Below, piece after piece: positions 1 to 5,691 of a stretch of DNA of 8,187 nucleotides. Numbering within the stretch: the stretch's first letter is position 1; each line of letters begins with the position of its first letter. Where the stretch lies: contig WQXR01000050.1 in assembly GCA_009784745.1 (NCBI GenBank), forward strand, positions 1 through 8,187, given 5' to 3'. Origin of the DNA: Methanomassiliicoccaceae archaeon. GTDB lineage: Archaea; Thermoplasmatota; Thermoplasmata; Methanomassiliicoccales; Methanomethylophilaceae. Under the pieces are notes generated by a model. It was not told the origin of the DNA. It was given only the letters and a program-made list of their open reading frames with translations, and ran no database searches. Both the position numbers and the translations under genes were made by a program.

Positions 1-7
1 GGAAATC

Positions 8-490
8 ATGGAAGAGGTTGAGCGTTGGAGGGAGACGGCGGCGGAGTATGCGGATCTCCTGGATGACCCGGCGTCTACCGAAGCTCGATTACTGGTGGCT
101 AAAGTAGGCTTTGGCATCGCAGAAGAGAAATTGTATCGGCTTGAGCGGGAGCTGGACATGGTGCGCCACGACAGCGGTGAGTATGACGATGAGACTTACG
201 CGGATGCTTACGACGATGCCGACGATGGTGTCGCGTATCTCACTGCGCGCATGAAAATATTGGATATATCTTTTCTCACGGATGATGTTGCTCTGTTTCA
301 CGAAGTTCATTGCAATGGACAATTGTTTCTTGTGCTCACTTCTGTTCTTGGATGCCTCATTCAATGCCTCAGCATCGCCCAAACATATCCTCATGCCGAC
401 GGGAGCATCATCGTAACGGCCGCAGGCGTTCAGCAGCGTGGCGAATTCCTTCGCATCCCTCAGTTCGGAACCTTTTCTGAATTTCGGTAA
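8..490 (+). CDS. Unrecognised acidic protein, N-terminal fragment reading antisense into the DHH gene
   Basis: I do not recognise this frame. Only about the first 69 residues (to ~214) look like a real protein: charged, mostly helical, rich in Glu/Asp, with an acidic Tyr/Asp stretch near residues 58-70. Its six Arg codons there are cgt, agg, cga, cgg, cgg and cgc, none AGA, although AGA is the commonest Arg codon in the right-hand genes. From about 215 onward the frame is simply the antisense of the conserved DHH exonuclease gene and stays open by chance to the TAA at 488-490. The likeliest reading is a gene cut at the same joint that truncates the DHH gene, giving a chimeric frame. ATG at 8 has only a purine-rich GGAAA in front, close to the window edge, so an upstream start cannot be excluded. 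Whether it is expressed is unknown. Confidence 0.35.
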   Translation: MEEVERWRETAAEYADLLDDPASTEARLLVAKVGFGIAEEKLYRLERELDMVRHDSGEYDDETYADAYDDADDGVAYLTARMKILDISFLTDDVALFHEVHCNGQLFLVLTSVLGCLIQCLSIAQTYPHADGSIIVTAAGVQQRGEFLRIPQFGTFSEFR

Positions 491-1360
491 TGTGTAGACC
501 TCGCCCATCAGATCTTTGCCTGATACGCCGGAACTTTCAAGCAGTTCTATCAATGATATCTTTATGTTATCTTTTTCATCATCATTTAGATCGTTCCACG
601 CTCTCCACGAACCGTTCCTTTTCAGTTCTATCCTCAATTCTGATAAAAATCTGATACATTCCTGATTATTTGACGTTAGCAAAGGAAGAACGGGATCGTT
701 GCAATATTGTAAGAATTGTACCAAGGGACGAGTTTCGCGTCCAAATAGTCGTATATCATCATCCGCAACGATATCACCGTTCTCAACGGCGTCGGAAAGT
801 ATCTTTCTATTATACCCGATAAGTCTGGAATCCGATTTATCCTGTATGTCGCCGTTGGCGCCTATTATCGCAAGATACGCAAGGTCCTTGTTCTTTTCAT
901 CCACCATCTTTGATATAAGGTACGTGACACCCGCTCCGCTGATACTTTCCGATCCGTCTATCCCGTGCGTATGAGGGTTCACGTGTATCATCCCGGAGAA
1001 TTCATATAACGACGTCTGACCGGTCATCCACGTAGGATCGGGAACATGATGGTCCGCCACGATGACATTCTGTTTCGTTATCGATGAAAGATAACCGCTT
1101 CCCAGATCCACTAACCAAACAAGGGATGTTCTGCTCTTGTTTATCATATCAATTGAAATATCGTCAAGTTTTTTCACGAAGACAACTTCATGAGGAATAT
1201 CCAAACGCTCAAGCGTCCTCGACGCTATCGCCGCAGCGGATATCCCGTCAGCATCGATATGAGCGATAACAAGGACATCTTTCGAAGAAACGATCGCCGA
1301 TGCGGCCGAAGCAGCATCGCGTTCCAGTGATACGTATCTCTTATCCTCATCGGTCGGCAT
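89..1360 (-). CDS. Archaeal RecJ/GAN-like DHH phosphoesterase (single-strand exonuclease), 3'-truncated
   Basis: DHH-family phosphoesterase of the archaeal RecJ-like (GAN) type, known as Mn/Mg-dependent 5'-3' or 3'-5' single-strand nucleases of DNA replication and repair, often bound to GINS. Visible motifs: HIDADG (residues 34-39; D36, D38), VDLG (84-87), the DHH triad ADHH (102-105), and ANGDIQD (168-174; D171). A linker follows, then the start of the DHHA1 domain with LNACGRYDD (310-318). The family pattern holds to DTIVGIV (377-383) and then ends at about position 212. The last 40 residues are unrelated, and the glycine-rich GGH motif that closes DHHA1 is missing, as are perhaps 80-100 residues. 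This predicts a damaged protein. ATG 1360 is chosen because an in-frame TGA lies five codons upstream and a TATA element sits about 28 bp before it. No Shine-Dalgarno is seen, so the transcript is probably leaderless. Confidence 0.85.
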   Translation of the reverse strand: MPTDEDKRYVSLERDAASAASAIVSSKDVLVIAHIDADGISAAAIASRTLERLDIPHEVVFVKKLDDISIDMINKSRTSLVWLVDLGSGYLSSITKQNVIVADHHVPDPTWMTGQTSLYEFSGMIHVNPHTHGIDGSESISGAGVTYLISKMVDEKNKDLAYLAIIGANGDIQDKSDSRLIGYNRKILSDAVENGDIVADDDIRLFGRETRPLVQFLQYCNDPVLPLLTSNNQECIRFLSELRIELKRNGSWRAWNDLNDDEKDNIKISLIELLESSGVSGKDLMGEVYTLPKFRKGSELRDAKEFATLLNACGRYDDAPVGMRICLGDAEALNEASKNRSEHKKQLSIAMNFVKQSNIIREKRYIQYFHARSEIRDTIVGIVVSIRVSLIVILTAVVAHHVQLPLKPIQFLFCDAKAYFSHQ

Positions 1361-1382
1361 CGGATACGCATATCATAACGAA

Positions 1383-1392
1383 CGCATATACC
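1383..1392 (-). promoter_or_regulatory. TATA element of the DHH gene, leaderless type
   Basis: On the minus strand this reads GGTATATGCG, centred about 28 bp upstream of ATG 1360. Archaeal TATA boxes lie 25-28 bp before the transcription start, so the mRNA would begin at or very near the start codon. This fits the absence of a ribosome binding site. Confidence 0.45.
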
Positions 1393-1440
1393 ATTCGGTC
1401 GTCCCTTTCGTACAAGCGGCACGAATACACCCGTTCCGGA

Positions 1441-1478
1441 ATGTATACTACATGTAGCATCCCCGTTTTTTATATGCT
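1441..1478 (+). promoter_or_regulatory. Promoter with adjacent palindrome for the small three-gene operon
   Basis: A perfect 10-bp palindrome CTACATGTAG (1448-1457) overlaps a second inverted pair, ATGTA (1441-1445) with TACAT (1449-1453). It is followed by the AT-rich TATA-like run TTTTTTATATG (1466-1476). The palindrome sits at the usual place for an upstream transcription-factor site. The rest of the 146 bp between the DHH gene and the operon shows no RNA gene. Confidence 0.35.
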
Positions 1479-1506
1479 GACCTGACTCGGAACATTGAGG
1501 ATCATT

Positions 1507-1752
1507 ATGAATGATGACACAGGAAAAGAGAATGATACGGAAACGAACGCAACGAACATTGAACTGAGTAACGAGATACGTTTTGAGATATCTCCCGAAA
1601 TTCATGAGAACGAAATGAAAAAAAGATCGGCCGTATCGAAAGCGGCCGGAATTGTCGTCGGAACGGCAATAAAAGGGGCGAAGATCGCTTGCTGTATCGG
1701 ATTGGGTATGATGATCGCCGGCAGGAAGATGAAAGATGATCAGAAGAACTGA
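1507..1752 (+). CDS. Small putative single-pass membrane protein
   Basis: Unrecognised protein of 81 residues. The first half is acidic and Asn/Thr/Glu-rich, probably soluble or disordered. The second half has a small-residue hydrophobic stretch (residues about 46-71) containing spaced Gly/Ala and two adjacent Cys (62-63), flanked by basic KKR (38-40) and RKMK (73-76). This is compatible with one glycine-zipper-like transmembrane helix. ATG 1507 is chosen because GAGG (1497-1500) lies 6 nt upstream. A TTG at 1495 in the same frame would overlap that site. Its 3' end overlaps the next gene by 17 bp, so the two are probably co-transcribed and translationally coupled. Function is unknown, and no toxin or holin family is evident. 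Confidence 0.6.
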   Translation: MNDDTGKENDTETNATNIELSNEIRFEISPEIHENEMKKRSAVSKAAGIVVGTAIKGAKIACCIGLGMMIAGRKMKDDQKN

Positions 1753-2281
1753 TGTTATGATAACTGAGCGGGAACACGTCGCGACCAACGATATGTTCTT
1801 CGGAGACGTAGCACGGATAATCGAGCAGGCAAGAGCGTACATAAACCATGCCGCTGACCAAACAATGTGCATATCCTACTTTGAAATAGGCAGGATGATC
1901 TTTGAGAAAGAACAAGAAGGTAAGGTTCGCGCCGAATACAGTCTTGATGTTTTGACAGGTCTGTCAGAGTATCTGACCGATCGCTTCGGAAAGGGATTTT
2001 CCAAAACCAATCTGAAGAACTTCAGAAAATTTTACATGGTATATTCGCCAGCAGTTGAAAAAATTGAAATAAATGACAGAAATGTTAATATATATCCAAT
2101 TCGGCAGACGGCGTCTGCCAAATTCAATGTATTTAAACTCAGCTGGTCGCATTATCAGATACTGATGCGAATATCTGACGAAAAAGTCAGAGTTATCACG
2201 ATGGGTGAGACCGTAGGCCGATATTCTGAAGCGTATCAGAAAGAAATAACGAAACGAATGAATGAGGGGGCGGTCGAATGA
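1736..2281 (+). CDS. DUF1016 N-terminal domain protein (YhcG-like), lacking the nuclease domain
   Basis: Residues about 20-150 match the DUF1016 N-terminal domain: a helical start (FFGDVARIIEQAR, 21-33), SYFEIGRMIFEKEQEG (47-62), RAEYSLDVL (65-73), the FGKGFSKTNLKNFRKFY block (84-100), and IRQTASAK with LSWSHYQILMRI (122-146). Full-length YhcG/DUF1016 proteins are about 330-380 residues and carry a C-terminal PD-(D/E)XK nuclease domain; this one is 181. The expected continuation after the SDEKVR segment (147-152) is absent and is replaced by a 29-residue tail. It may be a decayed remnant or a stand-alone binding module. ATG 1736 has AGGA 9 nt upstream; ATG 1757 (MITEREH) is an alternative. 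The stop overlaps the next start in ATGA fashion. DUF1016 genes are commonly found in defence or mobile regions, which fits the neighbouring methyltransferase. Confidence 0.72.
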   Translation: MIRRTDVMITEREHVATNDMFFGDVARIIEQARAYINHAADQTMCISYFEIGRMIFEKEQEGKVRAEYSLDVLTGLSEYLTDRFGKGFSKTNLKNFRKFYMVYSPAVEKIEINDRNVNIYPIRQTASAKFNVFKLSWSHYQILMRISDEKVRVITMGETVGRYSEAYQKEITKRMNEGAVE

Positions 2282-2526
2282 CCATCGACATCCGTGAACT
2301 CATGCATACCATAAGCAAATATCAGACCGCAGATGCGAATGCCCTCAACGAGATCGTACAGGATCATGACCCGTATGATAAGGACGGTGAATACGGCTAT
2401 GATATCGGCCTGTATAATATGCGTGAGATCGGTGTTTGTACATCTGACGGTGATGAACTGAAAGGGCGTATAGAGGCGTTCGAGGCCGTTCTGACATTGA
2501 TCGAAGACCTCTTGAAAGGGGGCTGA
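2278..2526 (+). CDS. Small acidic hypothetical protein
   Basis: Unrecognised 82-residue acidic protein with Asp/Tyr-rich centre (residues about 28-45) and an amphipathic C-terminal helix (LKGRIEAFEAVLTLIEDLLKG, about 61-81). No cysteines in metal-binding spacing, no signal peptide and no membrane segment are visible. Its ATG overlaps the TGA of the preceding DUF1016-domain gene (ATGA at 2278-2281), and AGGGGG sits 9 nt or less upstream, so translation is probably coupled. Its size, charge and position at the end of a three-gene unit would suit an antidote or modulator role, but nothing in the sequence proves this. Confidence 0.55.
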   Translation: MTIDIRELMHTISKYQTADANALNEIVQDHDPYDKDGEYGYDIGLYNMREIGVCTSDGDELKGRIEAFEAVLTLIEDLLKGG

Positions 2527-2567
2527 GATACCGAACATTTACGGCATCTGTATACGGGGCCTTCGAT

Positions 2568-2577
2568 CTTTCTTATT
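2568..2577 (+). terminator. T-rich terminator of the three-gene operon
   Basis: Pyrimidine-rich CTTTCTTATT about 42 bp after the last stop of the operon and before the convergent methyltransferase gene. Archaeal termination often needs only a T-rich tract. No strong hairpin is seen. Confidence 0.3.
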
Positions 2578-2606
2578 AACATCGGCACATCATGAAACAG
2601 AACAGA

Positions 2607-3650
2607 TCAATTATAGTAATCATTCAGAGACCTGGTGGTCAGACCGGACGAGATCACATCGGTCTTCGATCCGTTTTTATTTCCGATGATGACCAGCCCC
2701 ATTTTTATCAGTTCTTTTTCCACGCCCCATCTGCCTCTGCCCAATTTTTCTGAGATCGAATCTATTGCATCCTTTTTTGACATACCTTTGCAAGAAAGGT
2801 AAAGTTCCTTAAGATTCGACCTCTCTTCTTCAGTCCATGATTTACCGCCATTTATCTTTTTATTTTTTTCAGGCACCCTTGTCTCGCCTATAAGATATCC
2901 ATCCTCAAAGGAATTGAACTTAGAAAGTCCGGATCTGAATGCCGACGGACTAATCTCGAAACCGACGGGAATACGATTCAAACCCTTGGCAACGATCGCA
3001 GTGGAAAATCCCCCTAAGAACATATCACACACGGTGTCACCGCAGTTGCTGCTGTAAAGGATCAATTTTTTTAGTAAATTGTAAGGAAGTTCGTTCTTAT
3101 TTTTTGTCTCCCCTGGCTTGTATTCTCTGTTAATGATGAACACATCCTCTCTGTCCTTGTAGTTGAGTGAAGATGAATCTTCTCCCAGTTCCGAATCCCC
3201 GTACCTGCAATATGTATTGAATGTGGGAGTTCCTTTCGGTTTTTGCCAGAACAAAATGTGATAATGTGAAGAAATATATTTCTTTGTTGTATGGACGCCG
3301 AAGTTGTACTTCCAGATCATGTGGTTGACTTCCGTAAGATCCGTTGAGTGCAGTGCATTAAGCACATGATGGAGATTTGTATACCCCGATATAATGTAAA
3401 CAGAACCGCCGGGTCTCAATATCCTGGACGCTTCTTTGATCCATTTCAATGAAAATTTTTTATATTCCGATGCCGAAACCTCAACATAACCGTCGATAAC
3501 AAACGATTCATTTCTGTTGTAGTGTTTATCCAATTTATTTCCGTCTATCCCGTAAGGGGGGTCGGATATTATCAGGTCAATAGAGTTATCTTCAATATGT
3601 TTTTTTGAGCCGGATATGCAATCTTCATTGAATAGTCTGATGTTGTTCAT
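2607..3650 (-). CDS. Beta-class site-specific DNA methyltransferase (N6-adenine or N4-cytosine)
   Basis: AdoMet-dependent DNA amino-methyltransferase. The order of motifs marks the beta class: the catalytic DPPYGID (residues 30-36) precedes the AdoMet-binding motif I DMFLGGFSTAIVA (209-221). The LFNEDC segment (6-11) just after the start, LRPGGSVYI (78-86) and PVGFEISP (228-235) also fit this fold. Motif I reads LGGFST instead of the usual FxGSGT. Residues about 270-320 (SWTEEERSNLKELY ... EKLGRGRWGVEKEL) form a Myb/SANT-like helical DNA-binding segment, an appended target-recognition or anchoring domain. ATG 3650 has GGAG about 7 nt upstream and overlaps the end of the winged-helix gene by 26 bp, so the two form one transcript. 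The facing endonuclease-like gene makes this the modification half of a probable restriction-modification pair. The recognition sequence cannot be read from the protein. Confidence 0.88.
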   Translation of the reverse strand: MNNIRLFNEDCISGSKKHIEDNSIDLIISDPPYGIDGNKLDKHYNRNESFVIDGYVEVSASEYKKFSLKWIKEASRILRPGGSVYIISGYTNLHHVLNALHSTDLTEVNHMIWKYNFGVHTTKKYISSHYHILFWQKPKGTPTFNTYCRYGDSELGEDSSSLNYKDREDVFIINREYKPGETKNKNELPYNLLKKLILYSSNCGDTVCDMFLGGFSTAIVAKGLNRIPVGFEISPSAFRSGLSKFNSFEDGYLIGETRVPEKNKKINGGKSWTEEERSNLKELYLSCKGMSKKDAIDSISEKLGRGRWGVEKELIKMGLVIIGNKNGSKTDVISSGLTTRSLNDYYN

Positions 3651-3927
3651 GGCTTAACTCCACGCTTTTTGTGATAAGGTTGACTTTTATCAAATTGTTT
3701 TTTATCGAGTAAACGAAACATTGCTTCTCTTCCGAGAAGGAACGTTCTATCAACTCCGCATCTCTCATCATTTTCAGATCGTTATACAGGTACTGCGGCA
3801 ACAGATCAACATCGGAAGATGTCATTATTTCCTTGGCGGTGATGAAACCTTGTTCACAAACCGCACTCATGATCTCCATCCGTCTGGGATGACCAAGTAT
3901 TTTGCTTATTTTTCGAAGTTTGTCCAT
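3625..3927 (-). CDS. ArsR-like winged-helix transcriptional regulator, putative control protein of the R-M locus
   Basis: A 100-residue winged-helix protein. KILGHPRRMEIMSAV (residues 9-23) is the typical ArsR-type first helix, ITAKEI (29-34) starts the helix-turn-helix, LYNDLKMMRDAELIER (47-62) is the recognition helix, and KQCFVYSI (68-75) is the wing. The two-Cys metal site of classical arsenic sensors is not present; Cys24 and Cys70 are isolated, so metal sensing is not supported. It is the first gene of a unit whose second gene is the DNA methyltransferase (26-bp overlap). It faces the endonuclease-like gene across a shared control region with inverted repeats. By position it would act like the control protein of a type II restriction-modification system, although classical C proteins are Xre-like, not ArsR-like. 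No Shine-Dalgarno precedes ATG 3927. Confidence 0.75.
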   Translation of the reverse strand: MDKLRKISKILGHPRRMEIMSAVCEQGFITAKEIMTSSDVDLLPQYLYNDLKMMRDAELIERSFSEEKQCFVYSIKNNLIKVNLITKSVELSHEQHQTIQ

Positions 3928-3934
3928 ATCAGTT

Positions 3935-3945
3935 CAACATTGTTG
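3935..3945. promoter_or_regulatory. Inverted repeat next to the regulator start, candidate operator
   Basis: CAACA-T-TGTTG, perfect 5-bp arms, starting 8 bp upstream of the regulator's ATG on the minus strand. A further TGTTG half-site lies at 3950-3954, 9 bp from the right arm. Binding here would block regulator/methyltransferase transcription, giving autoregulation. Confidence 0.35.
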
Positions 3946-4000
3946 ATGCTGTTGTTAATAGTTAGTAATCATTTTTTATTATTAATAATTATTTATCATG

Positions 4001-4019
4001 AATATAAATATATAATTAT
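4001..4019. promoter_or_regulatory. AT-rich divergent promoter core between regulator and endonuclease-like gene
   Basis: A nearly symmetric run of TATA-like elements (AATATAAATATATAATTAT) in the 130-bp divergent gap. For the rightward gene a start near 4036-4040 would leave a short leader. The leftward TATA could be here or in the AT-rich block at 3971-3990. The exact elements are not resolved. Confidence 0.35.
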
Positions 4020-4021
4020 TA

Positions 4022-4040
4022 AGATAATTTTTGATTATCT
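4022..4040. promoter_or_regulatory. Inverted repeat between TATA and start of the endonuclease-like gene, candidate operator
   Basis: AGATAAT-TTTTG-ATTATCT has perfect 7-bp arms and a 5-bp spacer. It lies just downstream of the TATA region and 18 bp before ATG 4058, a position where a bound repressor would block transcription of the endonuclease-like gene. Confidence 0.4.
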
Positions 4041-4057
4041 ATCTCGATACTTTTTAC

Positions 4058-4738
4058 ATGATAGGCGAAGAAGGCAAAGCGATCTATGCCCAACTGAGAT
4101 CAATGATCGGATCATCCGTTGATGGAAAAGAAGCTGTAACTAAGATGAAGAACGACGGAAGCAAAAACTGGAAACAGATGGAATGGATGGGATTCTACCT
4201 GGAAGAATTATCGCGTGAGGTTCTTATCAGAACGATCGGAGGCAGCACAGGCCCGCGATACGGAAGAACGGGGATGGATTACAAACTCAAATATGTCTGG
4301 GACATAAAGGTTCACTCCGCATACGATTCGAAAGGAAAAGAGATACGCGATTGTGTGTTAAACGATGTTGAAGCCATTGAGAACACCCTGATCGATTATG
4401 GAGCCGTTGGATTTATGTTGTATCTCGTGAACCCGGAGTGGGATATTGACTGTAAGTTCAAGGGGTGGCACGATTCAGAAAAAGGCAAAGTAACAGATTA
4501 TGTGAAAGAACGTATTGAACGCGGTGCGCCTTCGAGGATGAGAAAATCTGCAATAAATGTCATAAATCTCATAGTGTTCAGTTTATCCGAAAAGGATATT
4601 GAACTCGGAACAAAAGAAGGATGGATCAAGGGATTTCAAAGCGGTATGAGAAACTCGAACGGTAACCCTCGAAGATCTAAAATAATGATCAACACAAAAC
4701 GCATACCGGAAAGATGTATCATTGCAAAACGTGCTTGA
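4058..4738 (+). CDS. Probable type II restriction endonuclease (PD-(D/E)XK-like)
   Basis: A 226-residue protein I read as the restriction partner of the divergent methyltransferase. The central block GPRYGRTGMDYKLKYVWDIKVHS (split here: GPRYGRTG 65-72, MDYKLK 73-78, YVWDIKVHS 79-87) has the spacing of a nuclease core: D74 on one strand, D82-x-K84 on the next, with Glu residues in the WKQMEWMGFYLEEL helix (38-51) as the third candidate. LNDVEAIENT (101-110), GWHDSEKGK (136-144) and ERIERGAPSRMRK (151-163) are strongly patterned and resemble hypothetical proteins that sit beside DNA methyltransferases. This is recognition from memory, not a search. ATG 4058 is preferred; TTG 4031 in the same frame falls inside the inverted repeat and lacks a ribosome site. 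No Shine-Dalgarno is seen. The nuclease call is inferred from motif and context, and the target is unknown. Confidence 0.6.
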   Translation: MIGEEGKAIYAQLRSMIGSSVDGKEAVTKMKNDGSKNWKQMEWMGFYLEELSREVLIRTIGGSTGPRYGRTGMDYKLKYVWDIKVHSAYDSKGKEIRDCVLNDVEAIENTLIDYGAVGFMLYLVNPEWDIDCKFKGWHDSEKGKVTDYVKERIERGAPSRMRKSAINVINLIVFSLSEKDIELGTKEGWIKGFQSGMRNSNGNPRRSKIMINTKRIPERCIIAKRA

Positions 4739-4831
4739 AGACGATGTCCGCCCGCCGATACGGAGTATGTCCGCGTGTTCGTATGTCGAATTAACAAGAA
4801 TAAGAACAACGACGGAAAGAAATGACATCGC

Positions 4832-4846
4832 GATGATTATATCATC
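4832..4846 (+). promoter_or_regulatory. TATA element inside a palindrome, leaderless promoter of the phosphoesterase gene
   Basis: GATGAT-TAT-ATCATC: 6-bp arms around a TATA-like TTATATCA (4837-4844). Its centre is about 26 bp before GTG 4867, predicting an mRNA that begins at the start codon. The 128 bp between the endonuclease-like gene and this gene otherwise hold only a short direct repeat, ATGTCCGC (4744-4751 and 4767-4774). Confidence 0.45.
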
Positions 4847-4866
4847 TCATTTCCAATACGGGTGTT

Positions 4867-5583
4867 GTGGACTCCATTGAGATAATGAAAGGAGTGAGGG
4901 TATCCAACAGCAGATGCCTGATATTGGACGACGGTCCGACGGTGGTGATCGGAGATCTTCATCTGGGTTACGAAAGGGCGCTGGAGAGCGAGGGAATGTA
5001 TATCCCGCGAATGAACACGAACTCCATACGCGATTCCCTGAATCGCATAATAGGTATGTACGAGCCGAAAAGAATCGTGCTTCTCGGAGACATAAAACAT
5101 GATTTTGCCAAAGCGCCGTATGAATGCAGGATGGAAGTTACGAAAGTGATAAAATTGCTGACGGATGCTTCCGAGGTCATTGTCGTAAAAGGGAATCATG
5201 ACAATTTCCTGCAGAACATCCTTTCCGACATGGGATCGGAACTTTTTGATCTCGTAGATATCGCAGGCATCAGACTGGAGCACGGTCATATCGATTCGGC
5301 GAAGCGTCCTGTCGTCATAGGACATGAGCACCCGTCGGTGAGGATATCGAACGCAATGAACGGGAGCGTGAAGATACAGTGCTTCCTGCACGCAGAGGAT
5401 GACGGCATAATCGTAATACCGCCGTTCAGTCCGTTATCGTCCGGTACGGATCTCGCGGAGGAGCAGTTCATGTCCCCCGCATGTAAGAACGCTGACATGG
5501 ACAAAGCGAAAGTTTATGGTGTATCGGACATAGGACTGATAAGATTGGGGATCCTCGGCGAACTCAAAACAACGGACGAATAG
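4867..5583 (+). CDS. Metallophosphoesterase, archaeal SbcD/Mre11-related type
   Basis: Complete calcineurin-like phosphoesterase of 238 residues, typical of the small archaeal SbcD/Mre11-related family, which consists of the catalytic domain only. All metal-ligand motifs are present: GDLH (residues 29-32), LLGDIKH (72-78), KGNHD (108-112), EHGH (138-141) and GHEH (152-155). Two Mn/Fe-type metals would be bound. The natural substrate of this family is not settled; nuclease or phosphodiesterase activity is expected. GTG 4867 is chosen from the leaderless-type TATA about 26 bp upstream; ATG 4885 (codon 7) is the alternative. The gene stops with TAG, unlike every other complete gene here (TGA). 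Read-through would add eight residues before TAA at 5605-5607. No partner gene is adjacent, and it appears monocistronic. Confidence 0.9.
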   Translation: MDSIEIMKGVRVSNSRCLILDDGPTVVIGDLHLGYERALESEGMYIPRMNTNSIRDSLNRIIGMYEPKRIVLLGDIKHDFAKAPYECRMEVTKVIKLLTDASEVIVVKGNHDNFLQNILSDMGSELFDLVDIAGIRLEHGHIDSAKRPVVIGHEHPSVRISNAMNGSVKIQCFLHAEDDGIIVIPPFSPLSSGTDLAEEQFMSPACKNADMDKAKVYGVSDIGLIRLGILGELKTTDE

Positions 5584-5691
5584 TTTGTCGCGAATGTCGG
5601 TATTTAAAAGTTACTACCATCCCTTTATGTCATCACTGCGCCGCGAACACAGTAAAAATCGACGGAGATGCCTTATGTGACGATAGTTAAG

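Noticed and set aside
1361..1506. Possible tRNA or ribosomal protein gene end beside the DHH gene
   Set aside because: No cloverleaf was found, and no S15-like C-terminus, which often precedes archaeal DHH genes, is readable in any frame.
1225..1872. Minus-strand frames over 1225-1915
   Set aside because: They run antisense to the small operon and across the intergenic region, and the translations are Cys/Arg/Ser-rich with no motifs. The plus-strand genes have overlaps and a ribosome site supporting them.
3625..3927. Metal-sensing ArsR (arsenic/cadmium) repressor
   Set aside because: The paired cysteines of metal sensors are missing, and the neighbours are a methyltransferase and a nuclease-like gene rather than resistance genes.
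4837..5391. Minus-strand frame of 184 codons
   Set aside because: Antisense of the phosphoesterase gene, which carries every expected metal motif.
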